Source of the DNA: Formosa sp030427735
Lineage (GTDB): Bacteria > Bacteroidota > Bacteroidia > Flavobacteriales > Flavobacteriaceae
Direction: 5' to 3'
Assembly (NCBI RefSeq): GCF_051200825.1
Contig: NZ_CP195158.1
Coordinates: 3,162,001 to 3,226,000 of the forward strand
Length of the DNA: 64,000 nucleotides
The notes beneath the pieces are model-generated. The model worked only from the letters and a program-made list of their open reading frames with translations. It was not told the DNA's origin and ran no database searches. Both the position numbers and the translations under genes were made by a program. Below are positions 62,709 through 64,000 of this stretch, piece by piece (the first letter of the stretch is position 1; each line of letters opens with the position of its first letter).

Positions 62709-63784
62709 AGCTGTTTCGCTCCCATCCCGATTTCATCACAAATAAACTGCCCATTTTGACAATACGGCGCTAATTCCGTAGTAATGAATTTTAAAATGTT
62801 CTCTGATTCGGTTTTCGGATATAGCACATGCACATTCGCTCCTGCATCGAGCGTAAAACCAATATGCAAGCCGGTTTCTTTACGGAATGCCCATATTTTA
62901 TTAAGCACTTCTAAAGTATTTGGTTTCATCAAAATATAATACGGCATGCTGGTCATCATCATCGCGTGCAAGGTCAAGGCTTCACTTTCTATAATCGCAA
63001 TAAAAGCATCCAAATCGCCCGATTCTAAAACCGATTTCAAAGCCGCTAAATTTTCGTGGGCTTGTTCAAATCGACGCTCCGCAAATGGGTGGCCATGCAT
63101 TAAATTGTGTCCAACCGTGCTACTCACCTGTTTTTCGCCTTTATCGATTAATAAGATGGTATCTTGATAATTTTTAAAATTTTCATGAACAGGAAACGGA
63201 TACTTGACACCAAATAAATCTGATGCTGCTGTTACGGTCTCGTTTTCGCCCCAAACTATCAAATCGCCTTCAATACTTCGGCAGGCAGATCCCGAACCTA
63301 ATCGCGCTAAAAATGATGCTTTTTGATTAAAGAACTCCCTCGTCATTTCAGGATTGAATTGTTTTTCCAAACTCATTAAACACAATGCCAAAGCGCTCAT
63401 ACCACTCGCCGACGAGGCAATTCCAGAACTGTGCGGAAACGTATTTTTGGTTTCAATTTTGAATTTAAAGTCTTTCAAAAACGGCACATAAGCTTCAATT
63501 CGTTTGAAAAAGGTTTCAATTTTAGGCTCGAAATCAGGCTTTCGCTCACCTTCTAAATACACCTCGAAATCAAAATTTTCAGTTGCTGTTTTCTTTTGAA
63601 ACGTTAAACTCGTAATGGTTTTACAGGCCGAAAGCGTAAAACTTATGGATGGATTTTCAGGAATTTGATGCTGTTTTTTGCCCCAATATTTTACTAAAGC
63701 AATATTACTTGGCGATTCCCAAGTTACTGTTCCTTCGGAAATATCTTTGGAATACACCGGCGAAATAAAGTGTTGTTCGGTCAT
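62699..63784 (-). CDS. mvaD: Diphosphomevalonate decarboxylase
   Basis: This is a 361-residue GHMP-fold enzyme that decarboxylates mevalonate diphosphate to isopentenyl diphosphate. WESPSNIALVKYWGKK near residues 23-38 is diagnostic, the ATP loop is FPHSSGIASSASGMSAL, GSGSACRSIEGD carries the catalytic Arg, and FTLDAGANVHVLYP carries the catalytic Asp. The last codons and stop (LNN, TGA) lie in or beside the TTGACAATTG repeat, so the extreme C-terminus may have been reshaped by it. Confidence 0.95.
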   Translation of the reverse strand: MTEQHFISPVYSKDISEGTVTWESPSNIALVKYWGKKQHQIPENPSISFTLSACKTITSLTFQKKTATENFDFEVYLEGERKPDFEPKIETFFKRIEAYVPFLKDFKFKIETKNTFPHSSGIASSASGMSALALCLMSLEKQFNPEMTREFFNQKASFLARLGSGSACRSIEGDLIVWGENETVTAASDLFGVKYPFPVHENFKNYQDTILLIDKGEKQVSSTVGHNLMHGHPFAERRFEQAHENLAALKSVLESGDLDAFIAIIESEALTLHAMMMTSMPYYILMKPNTLEVLNKIWAFRKETGLHIGFTLDAGANVHVLYPKTESENILKFITTELAPYCQNGQFICDEIGMGAKQLNN

Positions 63785-63788
63785 GAAT

Positions 63789-64000
63789 TTAAAAATCAGA
63801 GCACAAAGATAACAACTTCTGCATGGTTTTAAAATTTCTCGTGGTGGCTGAAACTTTTAATTTCCGTTCGAAAAAATTATTGTTGCATTTGGCTTTTCCG
63901 TAACCGGTTTCAGAATAAAAATAAACGCATTCGGGTGTTATGGCAAACGTTTCGCCTGGATAATTTTCGGCTTGTACTTGGCTTATCAATGTAATGTCAG
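63789..64000 (-). CDS. DUF1697 domain protein, C-terminal part (cut by window edge)
   Basis: The frame is open from the window end to the stop at 63789 and encodes about 70 residues (GYGKAKCNNNFFERKLKVSA, then TTRNFKTMQKLLSLC). This is the C-terminal part of a DUF1697 protein, where FFERKL and ATTRN are conserved. No ATG is present within the window, so the gene begins beyond 64000. It ends 4 bases before the mvaD start, so it may be co-transcribed with the mevalonate genes. Function unknown. Confidence 0.8.
   Translation of the reverse strand, partial: DITLISQVQAENYPGETFAITPECVYFYSETGYGKAKCNNNFFERKLKVSATTRNFKTMQKLLSLCSDF

Noticed and set aside
1..64000. CRISPR arrays, transposases, prophage or toxin-antitoxin loci
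   Set aside because: No regularly spaced repeats, transposase motifs, phage structural genes or toxin-antitoxin pairs were seen in the window.

Overview
The window is an AT-rich chromosomal segment of a member of the Bacteroidetes, almost certainly family Flavobacteriaceae. The evidence is a Bacteroidetes-style dcw cluster (MraZ to FtsZ, no ddl or murB inside it, a long acidic FtsZ tail, a MraY insertion), -7 promoter elements of the TAnnTTTG type, a classical mevalonate pathway, a GYDIA-type GHMP kinase beside a class II HMG-CoA reductase, and the CoaX/OMP/TPR/LptC/CNNM/PpiD neighbourhood. There are no transposases, integrases, phage genes or CRISPR arrays. Most of the window is core genome.

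Layout: 1-220 holds a tRNA-Arg gene plus a decayed half copy. 232-16325 (minus strand) is the division and wall cluster mraZ-rsmH-ftsL-ftsI-murE-mraY-murD-ftsW-murG-murC-ftsQ-ftsA-ftsZ, followed by yqeY. It is headed by a Bacteroidetes promoter and three GTGGTA boxes at exact 10-bp spacing, the expected MraZ operator. 16.6-26.7 kb holds an alpha/beta hydrolase with EngB, an orphan OppC-like permease, a C-terminal processing protease, then surE / small membrane protein / lpxB / NlpC-P60 / comEC and a thioredoxin-like protein. 26.8-33 kb has a POT peptide transporter, a DPP-IV-like S9 peptidase, and the divergent pair HMG-CoA reductase plus GYDIA kinase. 33.2-40.9 kb (minus) is an envelope-biogenesis group: PpiD-like chaperone, CNNM/CBS protein, small membrane protein, LptC, TPR protein, outer-membrane protein, CoaX. 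tRNA-Phe follows with a textbook promoter and terminator.

41.3-54 kb is a mixed stretch: Na/Pi cotransporter, GH3-like enzyme, small secreted HExxH protein, MscS channel, type Vd-like patatin autotransporter, CPA1 antiporter, purine nucleoside phosphorylase, CarboxypepD_reg-like protein and a processive GT2 glycosyltransferase. 54-58.8 kb (minus) contains a polyamine operon (arginine decarboxylase, agmatinase, deoxyhypusine-synthase-like enzyme) with two small uncharacterised proteins, and an RMD1/DUF155 protein. 59-64 kb (minus) is an isoprenoid operon (mvaD, mvk, UbiA prenyltransferase) followed by an RluB-like protein, and ends in a partial DUF1697 gene.

The most unusual features are: (1) a four-helix-bundle (23S rRNA intervening-sequence type) gene with TTGACAAT/TTGATAATT repeat flanks wedged exactly between the mvaD stop and the mvk start, with a decayed second copy next to it; (2) a half tRNA-Arg relic carrying a small palindromic insert; (3) an RluB-like pseudouridine synthase whose expected catalytic Asp is Gly; (4) the HMGR-linked GYDIA kinase as a candidate for an unassigned mevalonate-pathway step; and (5) the MraZ operator.
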